DNA of 64,000 nt from the NCBI GenBank assembly GCA_002385605.1, contig DGDU01000033.1:1620-65619 (forward strand). The letters run 5' to 3'. The translations under genes and the position numbers were made by a program. This DNA is from Christensenella sp. UBA3944. Lineage in GTDB: Bacteria > Bacillota > Clostridia > Christensenellales > DTU072. Below, piece by piece: positions 25,220 to 34,283 of the stretch (the first letter of the stretch is position 1; each line of letters begins with the position of its first letter). The notes beneath the pieces are model-generated. The model worked only from the letters and a program-made list of their open reading frames with translations, made no database searches and was not told the origin of the DNA.

Positions 25220-26353
25220 TTAAAGCTCTTTGATAATCTTGTTGTACTTGTCAAGCTTGTCGTATTTGCCGCCCGCAAGCACGGTTTCGAGCTCCTTGAG
25301 CTGCTTTTTCTGCTTGCCCGAGAGGTTGCGGGGTACATCGACGATAACTTTAACGAACAAATCGCCGTAGGAGTCGCTGCGAAGGTGCTTTACCCCCTTG
25401 CCCTTTACCCTTATTATCGTGCCGTCTTGCGTGCCTTCGGGTATTTCGATCTTTACGGGCGCGCTTAAGGTTGGTATCTCGATTTCGGCGCCGAGGATGG
25501 CCTGCGCTACCGTTATCGGAAGCTCCATGTGCAGGTTGACACCGTCACGTTTGAAAAGCGGGTGCGGAAGCACATTGAATATGACAATGAGGTTGCCGTT
25601 GGGCGCACCGGGGCCGCCCGCATTGCCTTCGTTGCGCATGGTGAGCATCTGCCCGTTGTCTACGCCCGCCGGAATCTTTATCTTTACAGAGCGCTGGCGG
25701 CGCACCTTGCCCTTGCCTTTGCAGTCGGGGCAGGACTCGAGTATTATCTTGCCCGAGCCTCCGCACATATCGCAAACCCTTTCGGTCTGCATAATGCCAA
25801 GCATTGTGCGCTGGCTTACAGTTATGCGCCCCCTGCCGCCGCACTTGGTGCAGGTCTTGTATCGCGTGCCGTCTTTTGCGCCCGTGCCCTTGCAGGAGTC
25901 GCAACGCTCCACCCTGCTGTACGATACTTCCTTCTCGACGCCGTAGCAGGCTTCCTTGAAGGTTAGGGTTAGGGGTACTTCTATATCGTCACCCGCGCGG
26001 GGGCCGGAGGAAGCCCTGCCGCCCCCCGTAAAGGCGCTGAATATATCGCTGAATATATCAAACCCGCCGAAGTCCCTGAAGCCGCCAAAGCCCTGGCTGA
26101 AGCCTCCGCCGCCCATAGGCCCGTCTTCGCTTCCGTACTGGTCGTAAGCCGCCCTCTTCTGGGGGTCGGAAAGCACATCGTAGGCGTACTGGACTTCCTT
26201 GAACTTTTTTTCGGCTTCCGCCTTCTGGCTTTCGGTCGCGTTTGTGTATAGGTCCGGGTGATATTTTTTGGCTAACTTGCGATACGCGGACTTTATCTCG
26301 TCCGCGCTCGCGTCCTTGCTTACACCCAGTATTTCGTAATAATTAGCCGCCAT
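25220..26353 (-). CDS. dnaJ: Chaperone DnaJ (Hsp40)
   Basis: A 377-residue type I J-protein that delivers substrates to DnaK and stimulates its ATPase. The J domain (1-70) contains HPD in KKYHPDLY. A Gly/Phe-rich linker (about 77-115) follows. Four CxxCxGxG zinc repeats are visible: [24 protein letters not shown] and CPDCKGKG. Two substrate-binding beta domains complete the protein. It starts 15 bases after dnaK and is controlled with it from the CIRCE-bearing hrcA promoter. Confidence 0.97.
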   Translation of the reverse strand: MAANYYEILGVSKDASADEIKSAYRKLAKKYHPDLYTNATESQKAEAEKKFKEVQYAYDVLSDPQKRAAYDQYGSEDGPMGGGGFSQGFGGFRDFGGFDIFSDIFSAFTGGGRASSGPRAGDDIEVPLTLTFKEACYGVEKEVSYSRVERCDSCKGTGAKDGTRYKTCTKCGGRGRITVSQRTMLGIMQTERVCDMCGGSGKIILESCPDCKGKGKVRRQRSVKIKIPAGVDNGQMLTMRNEGNAGGPGAPNGNLIVIFNVLPHPLFKRDGVNLHMELPITVAQAILGAEIEIPTLSAPVKIEIPEGTQDGTIIRVKGKGVKHLRSDSYGDLFVKVIVDVPRNLSGKQKKQLKELETVLAGGKYDKLDKYNKIIKEL

Positions 26354-26368
26354 TTATCTCTCTTTAGT

Positions 26369-28177
26369 TTATTTTATGTCGTCGGGATTTACATTGATGG
26401 TGGTTCCGTCGTCCGTGCCCGCATCGCCGCCCGCGGCGTTCTGCTGGTACAGCTTGGTAAATATCGGGTTGGATACCTGGCTGAGCTTGTCGGTTATCTC
26501 TTTTACTTCCTCGGCTGTTGTCGCCTCGGCGAGTTTTTCCCTGGCTTCCTTAGCCGCGTCCTGAAGCGTCGCCTTGTCTTCGTCCGAAACCTTGCCGGCG
26601 TTTTCGGAGAGGAATTTGTCTATGGCGAATATGAGCTGCTCGGCTGTGTTCTTCATTTCGACAAGCTCGCGGCGCTTTCTGTCCTCTTCGGCGTATTGCT
26701 CGGCTTCTTTTATTGCCCTGTCGATGTCGGCGTCTGTCAGGTTGCTGGAAGCCGTAATCTTGATGTTGGCGCTCTTATTGGTCGCCTTGTCTACCGCCGT
26801 AACCGAAACTATGCCGTTGGCGTCGATATCGAAGGTAACCTCAATCTGCGGCACGCCGCGGGGGGCGGGAGGTATGCCCGTGAGTTCGAAACGCCCGAGC
26901 GTCTTGTTGTCGGCGGCCATTGCGCGCTCGCCCTGCAGGACATGGATATCAACCGAGGTCTGGTTGTCGGAAGCCGTGGAGAATATCTGCGACTTCTTGG
27001 TGGGTATGGTGGTGTTGCGCTCGATGAGTTTTGTGAACACGCCGCCCATCGTTTCGATGCCCAGCGAAAGCGGGGTTACATCGAGAAGGAGTACATCCTT
27101 AACCTCGCCGCTAAGAACGCCGCCCTGTATAGCCGCGCCTATCGCTACGCACTCGTCGGGATTGATGCCCTTGTAGGGCTCTTTGCCCGTTATGCTCTTT
27201 ACAAGCTCGAAGATGGCGGGTATGCGGGTGGAGCCGCCCACGAGGACAACCTTGTCGATGTCCTTATAGGCGAGCTTGGCGTCCTTCATAGCCTGCTCCA
27301 TGGGCCCTATGGTGGCCTTAACGAGGCGGGATGTCATATCCTCAAACCTTGCCCTCGTGATGTCCATATCGATGTGCAAAGGCCCGTTGGGCCCTACCGT
27401 GATAAAGGGCAGGTTGATGTTGGTCTTGGTTACGCCCGAAAGCTCTATCTTAGCTTTTTCGGCGGCTTCCTTGATCCTCTGCATCGCCATCTTATCCTTC
27501 GAGAGGTCTATGCCCTCGCTCTTTTTGAATTCGTCTACTATCCAATCCATTACGACCTTGTCGAAGTCGTCGCCGCCAAGGCGGGTGTTGCCGTTGGTCG
27601 CGAGAACCTCGAACACGCCGTCGCCCAGCTCGAGTATCGACACATCGAATGTGCCGCCGCCGAGGTCGTAAATGAGGATCTTCTGGTTCTTGCTGCCTTC
27701 TTTATCCAAACCGTAGGCAAGGGACGCCGCCGTAGGCTCGTTTATTATACGAAGGACATCAAGCCCGGCTATCTTGCCGGCGTCCTTGGTTGCCTGCCTT
27801 TGGCTGTCGGAGAAGTACGCGGGCACGGTGATAACCGCCTTGGTTACCTTCTCGCCGAGGTAGGCTTCGGCGTCGGCCTTAAGCTTGGCAAGAATCATGG
27901 CCGAAATTTCGGGCGGGGTGTAGCTCTTGCCGTCTACGGTCACTTTATAGTTGGTGCCCATTTCTCTCTTTATGGATATAACCGTCCTGTCGGGGTTAAC
28001 TATTGCCTGCCTCTTTGCGATTTGGCCTACAAGCCTTTCGCCGTTTTTGCTGAAGGCCACAATCGAAGGGGTAGTGCGCCCGCCCTCGGCGTTGGGGATA
28101 ACTACGGGCTCGCCGCCTTCCATAACCGCTACACAGCTGTTGGTTGTACCTAAGTCGATTCCTATAATCTTAGACAT
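26369..28177 (-). CDS. dnaK: Chaperone DnaK (Hsp70)
   Basis: A 602-residue Hsp70. The ATPase domain starts [19 protein letters not shown] and contains [12 protein letters not shown] and [10 protein letters not shown]. The substrate-binding domain (about 385-500) and a helical lid ending in Asp/Gly-rich sequence ([18 protein letters not shown]) follow. The Gram-positive form lacks the roughly 24-residue insert in the ATPase domain typical of proteobacterial DnaK, supporting the Firmicute assignment. It lies 63 bases after grpE and no separate CIRCE is present, so it depends on hrcA-promoter transcription. Confidence 0.98.
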   Translation of the reverse strand: MSKIIGIDLGTTNSCVAVMEGGEPVVIPNAEGGRTTPSIVAFSKNGERLVGQIAKRQAIVNPDRTVISIKREMGTNYKVTVDGKSYTPPEISAMILAKLKADAEAYLGEKVTKAVITVPAYFSDSQRQATKDAGKIAGLDVLRIINEPTAASLAYGLDKEGSKNQKILIYDLGGGTFDVSILELGDGVFEVLATNGNTRLGGDDFDKVVMDWIVDEFKKSEGIDLSKDKMAMQRIKEAAEKAKIELSGVTKTNINLPFITVGPNGPLHIDMDITRARFEDMTSRLVKATIGPMEQAMKDAKLAYKDIDKVVLVGGSTRIPAIFELVKSITGKEPYKGINPDECVAIGAAIQGGVLSGEVKDVLLLDVTPLSLGIETMGGVFTKLIERNTTIPTKKSQIFSTASDNQTSVDIHVLQGERAMAADNKTLGRFELTGIPPAPRGVPQIEVTFDIDANGIVSVTAVDKATNKSANIKITASSNLTDADIDRAIKEAEQYAEEDRKRRELVEMKNTAEQLIFAIDKFLSENAGKVSDEDKATLQDAAKEAREKLAEATTAEEVKEITDKLSQVSNPIFTKLYQQNAAGGDAGTDDGTTINVNPDDIK

Positions 28178-28240
28178 ATCTGGCTCCTTGTTCTTATAAT
28201 GATTGTTTTATTATTTGTTTTTTGTGTTTAATTTAGTTAT

Positions 28241-28798
28241 TTATTTCGCTACCTTCACCATAGCGTGGCGAAGGACTTTGCCTTCCCTGGTGTACCCTTT
28301 TTGCAGCACCTCTATTATCTTTCCGCTGTTTTCGGGGTCTTCTTCCTGCATTACGGCGTTGTGAAGCTCGGGATCGAACATCTGCCCCTCGGCCTCGATT
28401 TCCTTTACGCCGTACCTGCCGAATAGGGCTTGTATCTGCCTTAGTATAAGCCCGACGCCCTCACGGGACTTTTCGTCGGGTATGACTTTAAGGGCTATAT
28501 CCACTGCGTCCACAACGGGCAAAAGGTTTAGTATTACCTCGTTGTTCCCTTCGGCGCGGGCCTGCTTTACGCTTTCGTTGTTTCTTTTGCGGTAGTTGTC
28601 GAAGTCCGCCTGAATCCTCTGCGCGAGAGATTTGAACTCCTCGGCCTCGGCAACCGCTTTGGCAATTATTTCCTCGCCGCTTATGCCTTTGTTGTCTTGG
28701 GCTTCGGCCTCAGCCGCAGCTTCAGTTTCCGCGTTAGTCAAATTCCCTGCCTCGGCGTTTACCGATTCCTCTGCGGGCCTTTTCTCTTTGTCAGTCAT
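28241..28798 (-). CDS. grpE: Nucleotide exchange factor GrpE
   Basis: A 185-residue DnaK nucleotide exchange factor. The acidic, Ala/Glu-rich N-terminal 55 residues are probably disordered. A long coiled-coil dimer helix follows (AEEFKSLAQRIQADFDNYRKR), then the C-terminal beta domain with FDPELHNAVMQEED and VLQKGYTREGKVLRHAMVKVAK, the part that contacts DnaK. It overlaps the hrcA stop by eight bases and is translationally coupled to it. Confidence 0.96.
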   Translation of the reverse strand: MTDKEKRPAEESVNAEAGNLTNAETEAAAEAEAQDNKGISGEEIIAKAVAEAEEFKSLAQRIQADFDNYRKRNNESVKQARAEGNNEVILNLLPVVDAVDIALKVIPDEKSREGVGLILRQIQALFGRYGVKEIEAEGQMFDPELHNAVMQEEDPENSGKIIEVLQKGYTREGKVLRHAMVKVAK

Positions 28799-29855
28799 TG
28801 TTCTCCTCTTTTTTTATGTCTATTTTTTTGATTCCGCTGTTAAATATGGTGTTAACGGCGCTTCTTACATACGAAAGCACCGAAATTACTTTGCCGTAGT
28901 CCATGCGCTCGGGCCCTATTACGCCCGCCTTGCCTATCTCTTTGCCGTTTATGGTGTAAGAGGCGGCTACCACGGCGCATTTGTCCATTCCTTTGGTTTC
29001 CTCTTTGCCTATCTTTATCGAGAATTCGATATCGGGCTCTTCCTTCTCGAGAAGCTCCATAATCTTCGATTTGTCGTCTATGATGGTAAGAAAGCTCTTA
29101 GCCGACTCGAGGCTTGCCTCGGGGTACTCGAGAATCTTGCTCTCGCCCTCGACGAATACTTTTGCCTCGTCCTGCTCGCAGTAGGAAAGAAGAATGGAAA
29201 GTACGCTTTCGAAAAGCTCCTTGAAGTCCGAAAGCTCCTTTTGCACCTCGACATCGGCACTCTTTAAGTCGCCCACCTTCCTGCCGCCGAACACCTTGTT
29301 AATAAGAAGCGAGGCGTTGGATAGGAAGTTGTCGTCCAACCTGCTCTCGACGGTTATAACCTTGTCGCGGATGATGCCGCCGTCGGTTATGATAATCACC
29401 AGCGCGCTGTTTTCGTCCAGCCCCACAAGCTTGATTTCTTTAATAACGACATTGGCGATATTTTTTATTACAATAACCGAGGTGTAATTTGTTACATCGC
29501 TTATTATCTTTGCGGCGGAGCGCACTATCTCCTCTATCTCCTTGAACTTGGCGTTAAAGGTGGCGTCTATCTTCGCGATATCCTGCCTGCGAAGGGGGCG
29601 CTTGTCGAGGAAGTTCTCGACATAATATTTGTACGCCTTGGGCGCGGGCACCCTTCCCGCCGAGGTATGCGGCTGCACAAGATACCCCATATCCTCAAGG
29701 GTCGATAGCTCCGCGCGGATGGTCGCCGAGCTGATATCGTCAAAATATTTTGCCTTTATCTCGCCCGAGGACACGGGAGCGGCCTTTCTGATATACTCGT
29801 CTACGACCGCCCTTAATATTTTTTGTTTACGAGAAGACAACTTATTCTCTTTCAT
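28791..29855 (-). CDS. hrcA: Heat-inducible transcription repressor HrcA
   Basis: A 354-residue repressor that binds CIRCE elements and is kept active by GroEL. A winged-helix N-terminus (SSRKQKILRAVVDEYIRKAAPVSSGEI, then RAELSTLEDMGYLVQPHTSAGRVP) is followed by a GAF-like domain and the C-terminal dimerisation region ending in VIGPERMDYGKVISVLSYV. The ATG at 29855 is preferred; a TTG three codons upstream is possible, and neither has a strong Shine-Dalgarno. A perfect-type CIRCE lies 25 bases before the gene, giving autoregulation of hrcA-grpE-dnaK-dnaJ. Confidence 0.96.
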   Translation of the reverse strand: MKENKLSSRKQKILRAVVDEYIRKAAPVSSGEIKAKYFDDISSATIRAELSTLEDMGYLVQPHTSAGRVPAPKAYKYYVENFLDKRPLRRQDIAKIDATFNAKFKEIEEIVRSAAKIISDVTNYTSVIVIKNIANVVIKEIKLVGLDENSALVIIITDGGIIRDKVITVESRLDDNFLSNASLLINKVFGGRKVGDLKSADVEVQKELSDFKELFESVLSILLSYCEQDEAKVFVEGESKILEYPEASLESAKSFLTIIDDKSKIMELLEKEEPDIEFSIKIGKEETKGMDKCAVVAASYTINGKEIGKAGVIGPERMDYGKVISVLSYVRSAVNTIFNSGIKKIDIKKEENND

Positions 29856-29879
29856 TTTTGGCAAACCCGCATTTGTTTG

Positions 29880-29906
29880 TTAGCACTCTATGGTTTTGAG
29901 TGCTAG
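29880..29906 (-). promoter_or_regulatory. CIRCE operator (HrcA binding site)
   Basis: TTAGCACTC and GAGTGCTAG flank a nine-base spacer, matching the CIRCE consensus TTAGCACTC-N9-GAGTGCTAA at 17 of 18 arm positions. It overlaps the transcription start region of the hrcA promoter, so bound HrcA should block initiation. Confidence 0.95.
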
Positions 29907-29910
29907 CATT

Positions 29911-29938
29911 ATTATAACATTATTATGCCCCATGTCAA
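29911..29938 (-). promoter_or_regulatory. SigA promoter of the hrcA heat-shock operon
   Basis: On the minus strand TTGACA (29933-29938) and TATAAT (29911-29916) are perfect with a 16-base spacer. The start point should fall within the first CIRCE arm, the arrangement known for HrcA-controlled operons. Confidence 0.85.
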
Positions 29939-30009
29939 GGGAATATTCACACATTTCGCAAAATTAATGGGTTAATAAAAATTTTCCTTATAAGAGGAAT
30001 GTAAAAAAT

Positions 30010-30105
30010 ATCAAAATATGATATATTGCGATCAATTTATGTGATAAATTTCAATCAATTTATGTGATAAATTACGATCAATTTATGTGATAAATTGCAA
30101 TCAAT
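30010..30105. repeat. 23-bp tandem array of palindromes upstream of hrcA
   Basis: Three near-identical 23-bp units at 30029-30051, 30052-30074 and 30075-30097, plus an 8-base partial unit that runs into the hemW stop codon. Each unit contains the palindrome AATTTATGTGATAAATT (7-bp arms around GTG) and differs from the others only at the unit edges. A degenerate fourth unit with a two-base gap may lie at 30010-30028. The palindromes repeat every 23 bases, about two helical turns, and lie about 130-195 bases upstream of the hrcA start point. They could be stacked operators or weak AT-rich hairpins ending lepA-hemW transcripts. Confidence 0.85.
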
Positions 30106-31219
30106 CGGGCAAAAACCTGCGGGCGGCGTAGCTTTCGAGAAGCATTTTGTCCTTTTTCATTTTTACCCTTCCGCCCGAAACCTCGAGAATACCGCAAAGC
30201 GATTTTATCTCCATATCGTACCTCGCAAGAAAATCTATGCCGAAAAGCCCGTTTATTTCGTCTATCGAAAAGCCGTCTTCGAGGCGCAGCTTCAGCATAA
30301 TATATTCGAACAAGGCGTCGCCTTTGCTTAGTATTATCGAGTTAGCTTTTCCGTTTCCCAGATGGTTCCCGCCTAAGTAGGATGTAAGGTCCGAGGGGTT
30401 TTCGTAGCGCACTCCTTCTATGAACGAATGGGCGGATGCGCCTATGCCGATATAATCTTCCCTGTTCCAATATTTAAGGTTGTGCAGGCTGTAATTCTTA
30501 TCTTTGCAAAAGTTGCTTATTTCGTATCTGGCATAACCGTTTTGCCGCATTATAGAATACCCCGCGTCGTACATATCCGCAGAGGCGTCGTCGTCCGGAA
30601 GCGCAATGCTGCCCCCGTTAACCGCCCGCCCCATAGGGGTATCGTCGGAGAGCTTAAGCATGTACTGCGAGATATGGTTTACAAAGGGCATTACTTTGTT
30701 AAGGGCGCAGCCTACATCCTCTACGTTCTGCCCCGGCAGCCCGAGCATAAGGTCGGCGCTTACATTGGGATAAATGCCCGCAGCCCTTTCGAGAGCGTCA
30801 AGCGCCTGCCCTGGAGTGTGGCTTCTGCCTATTATTTTTAAGATTTGCGGATTAAGGGTCTGGACGCCGATACTTACACGGTTTACGCCCAAAGATTTAT
30901 AATATGCAAGATTATCAGAGCTGCAGGGATTAATCTCGATTGTAAATTCTCTTATATTCACAGAGGCGCATTTGTGAATATGCCCAACTATTCCCTCCAG
31001 AATACTTATCGGGAGCACACTGGGCGTGCCGCCCCCGATATAGATAGTGTCTATTACGGTTTGAGGGTAACGGGATAGGACAAGGGATAATTCTTTCTTT
31101 TGCTCTTTTGCGTAACGCTCGACCAAATCGGTATCTATGGCTACCGAATAGAAGTCGCAATAGGCGCACTTTATCGAGCAGAAAGGTATGTGTATATATA
31201 GCCCTCTGTTAGTTGTCAT
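30101..31219 (-). CDS. hemW: Radical SAM heme chaperone HemW
   Basis: A 372-residue radical-SAM protein of the HemN/HemW family. The cluster motif CSIKCAYC is at residues 14-21 in [17 protein letters not shown], followed by [10 protein letters not shown]. It lacks the N-terminal extension and substrate residues of true coproporphyrinogen dehydrogenase HemN, so heme chaperone HemW is the better name. Its start overlaps the lepA stop by 11 bases, and the lepA-hemW-hrcA order is standard in Firmicutes. Its stop codon touches the 23-bp repeat array. Confidence 0.93.
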   Translation of the reverse strand: MTTNRGLYIHIPFCSIKCAYCDFYSVAIDTDLVERYAKEQKKELSLVLSRYPQTVIDTIYIGGGTPSVLPISILEGIVGHIHKCASVNIREFTIEINPCSSDNLAYYKSLGVNRVSIGVQTLNPQILKIIGRSHTPGQALDALERAAGIYPNVSADLMLGLPGQNVEDVGCALNKVMPFVNHISQYMLKLSDDTPMGRAVNGGSIALPDDDASADMYDAGYSIMRQNGYARYEISNFCKDKNYSLHNLKYWNREDYIGIGASAHSFIEGVRYENPSDLTSYLGGNHLGNGKANSIILSKGDALFEYIMLKLRLEDGFSIDEINGLFGIDFLARYDMEIKSLCGILEVSGGRVKMKKDKMLLESYAARRFLPD

Positions 31220-33014
31220 CTAGTTTGAGAATGGACATAAAGGCTTCGGACGGCACTTCGACCGAGCCGATCTGGCGCATACGCTTCTTGCCTTCCTTTT
31301 GCTTCTCGAGAAGTTTCTTCTTACGGGTTATGTCGCCGCCGTAGCACTTGGCAAGAACATCTTTGCGCACAGCCTTTACCGTTTCGCGGGCGATTACCTT
31401 GCCCCCTATCGCAGCCTGAACGGGAATCTCGAATTGCTGGCGGGGGATAATGTCCTTTAGCTTTTCCGCCATTCTTCTGCCCGTAGCGTAAGCGTGGTCG
31501 CGGTGGACGATAACCGAAAGGGCGTCGCAGACATCGCCGTTAAGCAGTATATCGAGTTTTACGAGGTCGCCCTCGGCGTAGCCGCAGGGCTCGTAGTCTA
31601 AGCTGGCGTAGCCCCTCGAGCGGGATTTAAGGGCGTCGAAGAAATCGTAAATTATCTCGGCAAGGGGTATAATGTATTCTATCTTTACCCTGGTTGACTC
31701 GAGGTAAGTGAGGTTTTCGTAAATGCCCCTCTTTTGCTGGCACAGCTCCATAACCGCCCCGACATACTCGGGCGGGGTGTAGATGAAGGCCTTTACCATA
31801 GGCTCTTCTATTTTTTCTATCAGGGCGGGCGAGGGCAGTTTGGAGGGGTTTTCGACCACCACCATTTCGCCGTTGGTTTTATATACCTTGTAGCTGACGC
31901 TGGGGGCGGTGGTTACGAGGTCGAGGTCGAACTCGCGTTCTAACCGCTCCTCTATTATTTCCATGTGGAGAAGGCCCAAAAAACCGCAGCGGAAGCCGAA
32001 GCCTAAAGCTCCCGAGCTTTCGGGCTCGACCACCAAAGCGGCATCGTTTAAGTTTAGCTTATCCAAAGCGTCCCTCAGCTCGTTATAGCGCGAACCGTCG
32101 GCGGGATAGATACCCGCAAATACCATTGGCTGAACCTTTTTGTAGCCTTGCAAGGGCTCGATTGCGCCGCCTACGGCGTGGGTTATGGTGTCGCCAACGG
32201 CGGTATCCTTTACATTCTTTATGCTGGCGGCGATGTAGCCTACCTCGCCCGCCGAAAGGCTGTCTACGGGCTTCATATTGGGCGCAAACACGCCTACCTC
32301 GGTTACCTCGAACTCCTTGCCCGTGGACATCATCTTTATGCGCTGCCCCGCCGAAACGCTTCCGTCCACTATGCGGATATTGCATATCGCGCCCTTGTAG
32401 TTGTCGTAAACGCTGTCGAAGATAAGTGCTTTCAATGGGGCGTTGGGATTGCCGGAGGGCGGGGGTATCTTTTCTATTATCTGATTTAAGACTTCCTCTA
32501 TGTTAAGGCCCTCTTTGGCGCTTATAAGCGGCGCTTCGGAGGCGTCAAGCCCGATTACATCCTCTATTTCTTTGCGGGTAGCCTCGGGGTCGGCGGAAGG
32601 AAGGTCTATCTTGTTTATAACGGGTAAAATTTCGAGATTGTTGTCTAAGGCAAGGTAAACATTGGTCAGGGTCTGCGCCTCGATGCCCTGCGTAGCGTCC
32701 ACGACAAGGAGGGCGCCCTCGCAGGCGGCAAGCGAGCGGCTAACTTCGTAGGTAAAGTCGACATGCCCCGGGGTGTCGATTAGGTTAAAGGTGTACTCTT
32801 TGCCCTCGTATTTGTAAAACATCCTTACGGGCGTCAGCTTTATGGTTATGCCGCGCTCGCGTTCGATGTCCATATCGTCAAGTATCTGAGATTTCATCTC
32901 GCGCTCGGATACCGCGCCCGTCTTCTCTATGATGCGGTCGGCAAGCGTACTTTTGCCGTGGTCTATGTGCGCGACGATGCAGAAATTTCGTATAAATTTT
33001 TGTCTGTCTTCCAT
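31209..33014 (-). CDS. lepA: Elongation factor 4 (LepA)
   Basis: A 601-residue ribosome-dependent GTPase. The G domain has [14 protein letters not shown] (G1), DTPGHVDF (G3) and [10 protein letters not shown] (G4). Domains II, III, V and the LepA-specific C-terminal domain ([22 protein letters not shown]) follow, with EF-G domain IV missing as expected. Length matches the family. It has its own promoter and a structured leader of about 95 bases. Proposed roles are back-translocation or assistance in 30S assembly. Confidence 0.97.
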   Translation of the reverse strand: MEDRQKFIRNFCIVAHIDHGKSTLADRIIEKTGAVSEREMKSQILDDMDIERERGITIKLTPVRMFYKYEGKEYTFNLIDTPGHVDFTYEVSRSLAACEGALLVVDATQGIEAQTLTNVYLALDNNLEILPVINKIDLPSADPEATRKEIEDVIGLDASEAPLISAKEGLNIEEVLNQIIEKIPPPSGNPNAPLKALIFDSVYDNYKGAICNIRIVDGSVSAGQRIKMMSTGKEFEVTEVGVFAPNMKPVDSLSAGEVGYIAASIKNVKDTAVGDTITHAVGGAIEPLQGYKKVQPMVFAGIYPADGSRYNELRDALDKLNLNDAALVVEPESSGALGFGFRCGFLGLLHMEIIEERLEREFDLDLVTTAPSVSYKVYKTNGEMVVVENPSKLPSPALIEKIEEPMVKAFIYTPPEYVGAVMELCQQKRGIYENLTYLESTRVKIEYIIPLAEIIYDFFDALKSRSRGYASLDYEPCGYAEGDLVKLDILLNGDVCDALSVIVHRDHAYATGRRMAEKLKDIIPRQQFEIPVQAAIGGKVIARETVKAVRKDVLAKCYGGDITRKKKLLEKQKEGKKRMRQIGSVEVPSEAFMSILKLDDN

Positions 33015-33041
33015 CTAGTTCCCGTATGATTATGTGCTTTT

Positions 33042-33092
33042 GGGGCGATAATAAGCCGATTTTTACGCTAAAGGCTTACTCTTTATTACCCC
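33042..33092 (-). promoter_or_regulatory. Structured leader of lepA
   Basis: Within the lepA 5' leader the minus strand can pair TAAGCC with GGCTTA (15-base loop), extended by ATAA/TTAT and GGGG/CCCC across small internal loops. No T-run follows. It may stabilise the message or influence lepA translation; there is no match to a riboswitch class that I recognise. Confidence 0.4.
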
Positions 33093-33118
33093 GCGAAAAA
33101 ATATTTTACTTATAATTG

Positions 33119-33147
33119 ATTATATAAGAAAATCGGAGGTTTAGCAA
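33119..33147 (-). promoter_or_regulatory. Promoter of lepA-hemW
   Basis: On the minus strand TTGCTA and a perfect TATAAT are 17 bases apart. Predicted start near 33112, giving a leader of about 97 bases before the lepA ATG. It is divergent from the promoter at 33165. Confidence 0.65.
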
Positions 33148-33164
33148 TTAAATTTCGTATTCTG

Positions 33165-33193
33165 TTGATTTTTGTAATTCTTTGTAATATAAT
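33165..33193 (+). promoter_or_regulatory. Promoter of the glycerophosphodiesterase gene
   Basis: TTGATT and a perfect TATAAT with a 17-base spacer on the plus strand. The predicted start near 33200 leaves about 26 bases containing GGGAGG before the ATG at 33226. Confidence 0.7.
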
Positions 33194-33225
33194 TCAATAG
33201 TAATTTTTTGGGAGGCTTGTTTGCA

Positions 33226-33963
33226 ATGCGTCTTTTTCAGGTACCTATCGCTCACAGAGGGCTTCACGACGAAACTTCACCCGAAAACTCCCTTTCGGCA
33301 TACAAAAAAGCTGTCGAGCACGGCTACAATATCGAAACCGATGTCCATCTGCTGAAGGACGGAAAGGTTGTGTGCTTCCACGATTTTTCTGTGGGTAGGA
33401 TGATAAAGGGCAAGTCGGACAAAATAGAAGACCTTACATACGAAGACCTTTGCAAGGACGAATACCTGCTGCCTAACGGCGAGAGGATCCCCCTCTTCGA
33501 GGAGCTTATCGGGCTTGTAGACGGCAAAGTGGATATCCTTTGCGAGCTTAAGTCCATCAATTTTTATAAGTTCGATCTGGAAAGCAAGGTATACGAGCTT
33601 ATAAAAGGTAAGCCCTGGATAAAGGTTCAGGCCTTCAACCCCTTTACCATCGTATGGTTTGCCAAAAACGCTCCCGAGGTATGCAGAGGGCAGCTTGCCA
33701 CCAACCCGGCGAATTCCATACTAAGGTTTTTGCAGTCTGTCGCCGGGCCTTTCAGAATGCTTAAGCGCTCCCGCCCCGACTTTCTTGCCTACGACATACT
33801 AAAACTGCCCGACCAAAAGATAAACGAAATCGTTAAAAAATACAATATGAAGCTTCTCACTTGGACGGTAGACACCGACGAAAAAGTCGCAACCGCCCAC
33901 GGCTCAAACGCCGATAATATCATCTTCGAGAAGATAAGGCCCGTCAGCTTCAAAGAAAACTAA
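33226..33963 (+). CDS. Glycerophosphodiester phosphodiesterase
   Basis: A 245-residue GDPD-family TIM barrel that hydrolyses glycerophosphodiesters to glycerol-3-phosphate and an alcohol. Active-site residues are visible: His10 in AHRG, Glu37 and Asp39 in ETD, and His52 in FHD, with ELK near residue 112 as the further metal ligand. There is no signal peptide, so it is cytoplasmic and probably recycles phospholipid headgroups. The ATG at 33226 is preferred over an upstream TTG because GGGAGG is ten bases before it. A 37-residue peptide gene follows on the same strand. Confidence 0.92.
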   Translation: MRLFQVPIAHRGLHDETSPENSLSAYKKAVEHGYNIETDVHLLKDGKVVCFHDFSVGRMIKGKSDKIEDLTYEDLCKDEYLLPNGERIPLFEELIGLVDGKVDILCELKSINFYKFDLESKVYELIKGKPWIKVQAFNPFTIVWFAKNAPEVCRGQLATNPANSILRFLQSVAGPFRMLKRSRPDFLAYDILKLPDQKINEIVKKYNMKLLTWTVDTDEKVATAHGSNADNIIFEKIRPVSFKEN

Positions 33964-33992
33964 CCCCTGTCTCCAAAAATTTACACGGCTAC

Positions 33993-34028
33993 AATCCTCC
34001 CGCTGCGCAAACTATAAGCAGGAGGATT
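33993..34028 (+). promoter_or_regulatory. Inverted repeat overlapping the Shine-Dalgarno of the 37-residue gene
   Basis: AATCCTCC (33993-34000) and GGAGGATT (34021-34028) are perfect complements around a 20-base loop. The 3' arm is the ribosome-binding site of the next small gene and runs straight into TTTTATG. The same structure therefore looks both like an intrinsic terminator for the phosphodiesterase gene and like a switch hiding the small gene's ribosome site. Confidence 0.55.
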
Positions 34029-34032
34029 TTTT

Positions 34033-34146
34033 ATGCGTATAGGATTTTTGGCAGGTATAGCTATGGGAGCGGTCGGCTCTATGCTGGTTTTGTCCTCTCC
34101 CGTCGCAAAGAAAGCAGTAAAGAAGATGTGGACTAAGGCAACATAA
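34033..34146 (+). CDS. Short single-helix membrane peptide with basic tail
   Basis: A 37-residue reading frame beginning MRIGFLAGIAMGAVGSMLVL, followed by SSPVAKKAVKKMWTKAT. Residues 3-21 are a plausible transmembrane helix with small-residue (Gly/Ala) spacing, and the tail is strongly basic. AGGAGG lies six to seven bases before the ATG, and a strong terminator follows the stop by four bases, which supports a real gene. It loosely resembles the start of YtxH-like proteins. Function is unknown; translation may be limited by the overlapping inverted repeat. Confidence 0.65.
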   Translation: MRIGFLAGIAMGAVGSMLVLSSPVAKKAVKKMWTKAT

Positions 34147-34150
34147 TGCA

Positions 34151-34175
34151 AAAGGGGCGAAAAGCCCCTTTTTTT
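34151..34175 (+). terminator. Strong intrinsic terminator after the 37-residue gene
   Basis: AAAGGGGC, loop GAAAA, GCCCCTTT, then a T-run. It is an eight-pair stem with a classic tail on the plus strand, starting four bases after the stop codon. Confidence 0.88.
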
Positions 34176-34197
34176 ATATATAACCGTTCGGATGGTT

Positions 34198-34216
34198 GCT
34201 GTGGTAATACCACAGC
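34198..34216. repeat. Palindrome copy 1 (GCTGTGGTAATACCACAGC)
   Basis: A perfect 19-base palindrome, nine-base arms around a central A. The inner 17 bases recur exactly at 34250-34266. It lies between the terminator of the small gene and the 3' end of nifU. It could be an operator or a hairpin. Confidence 0.8.
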
Positions 34217-34244
34217 TATTTTGTAAATTGAGCGCAAAAAGACA

Positions 34245-34270
34245 CGCTTCTGTGGTAATACCACAGAGCG
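34245..34270. repeat. Palindrome copy 2 with extended arms
   Basis: TCTGTGGTAATACCACAGA at 34249-34267 shares the 17-base core with copy 1. Its arms extend to CGCT/AGCG with one bulged T. The centre lies 51 bases from that of copy 1. It is followed by TTTATTA on the plus strand and, some bases away, CTTTTT on the minus strand. It could end nifU transcripts, though the palindromic core is also operator-like. Confidence 0.75.
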
Positions 34271-34283
34271 TTTATTAATGCCC

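Noticed and set aside
26696..28153. 485-residue plus-strand frame opposite dnaK
   Set aside because: Long antisense frames arise from codon bias in highly expressed genes; it has no Shine-Dalgarno, no recognisable domain, and lies fully within dnaK.
30010..30105. Possible CRISPR array
   Set aside because: The 23-bp units are contiguous with no unique spacers, and there are no cas genes nearby.
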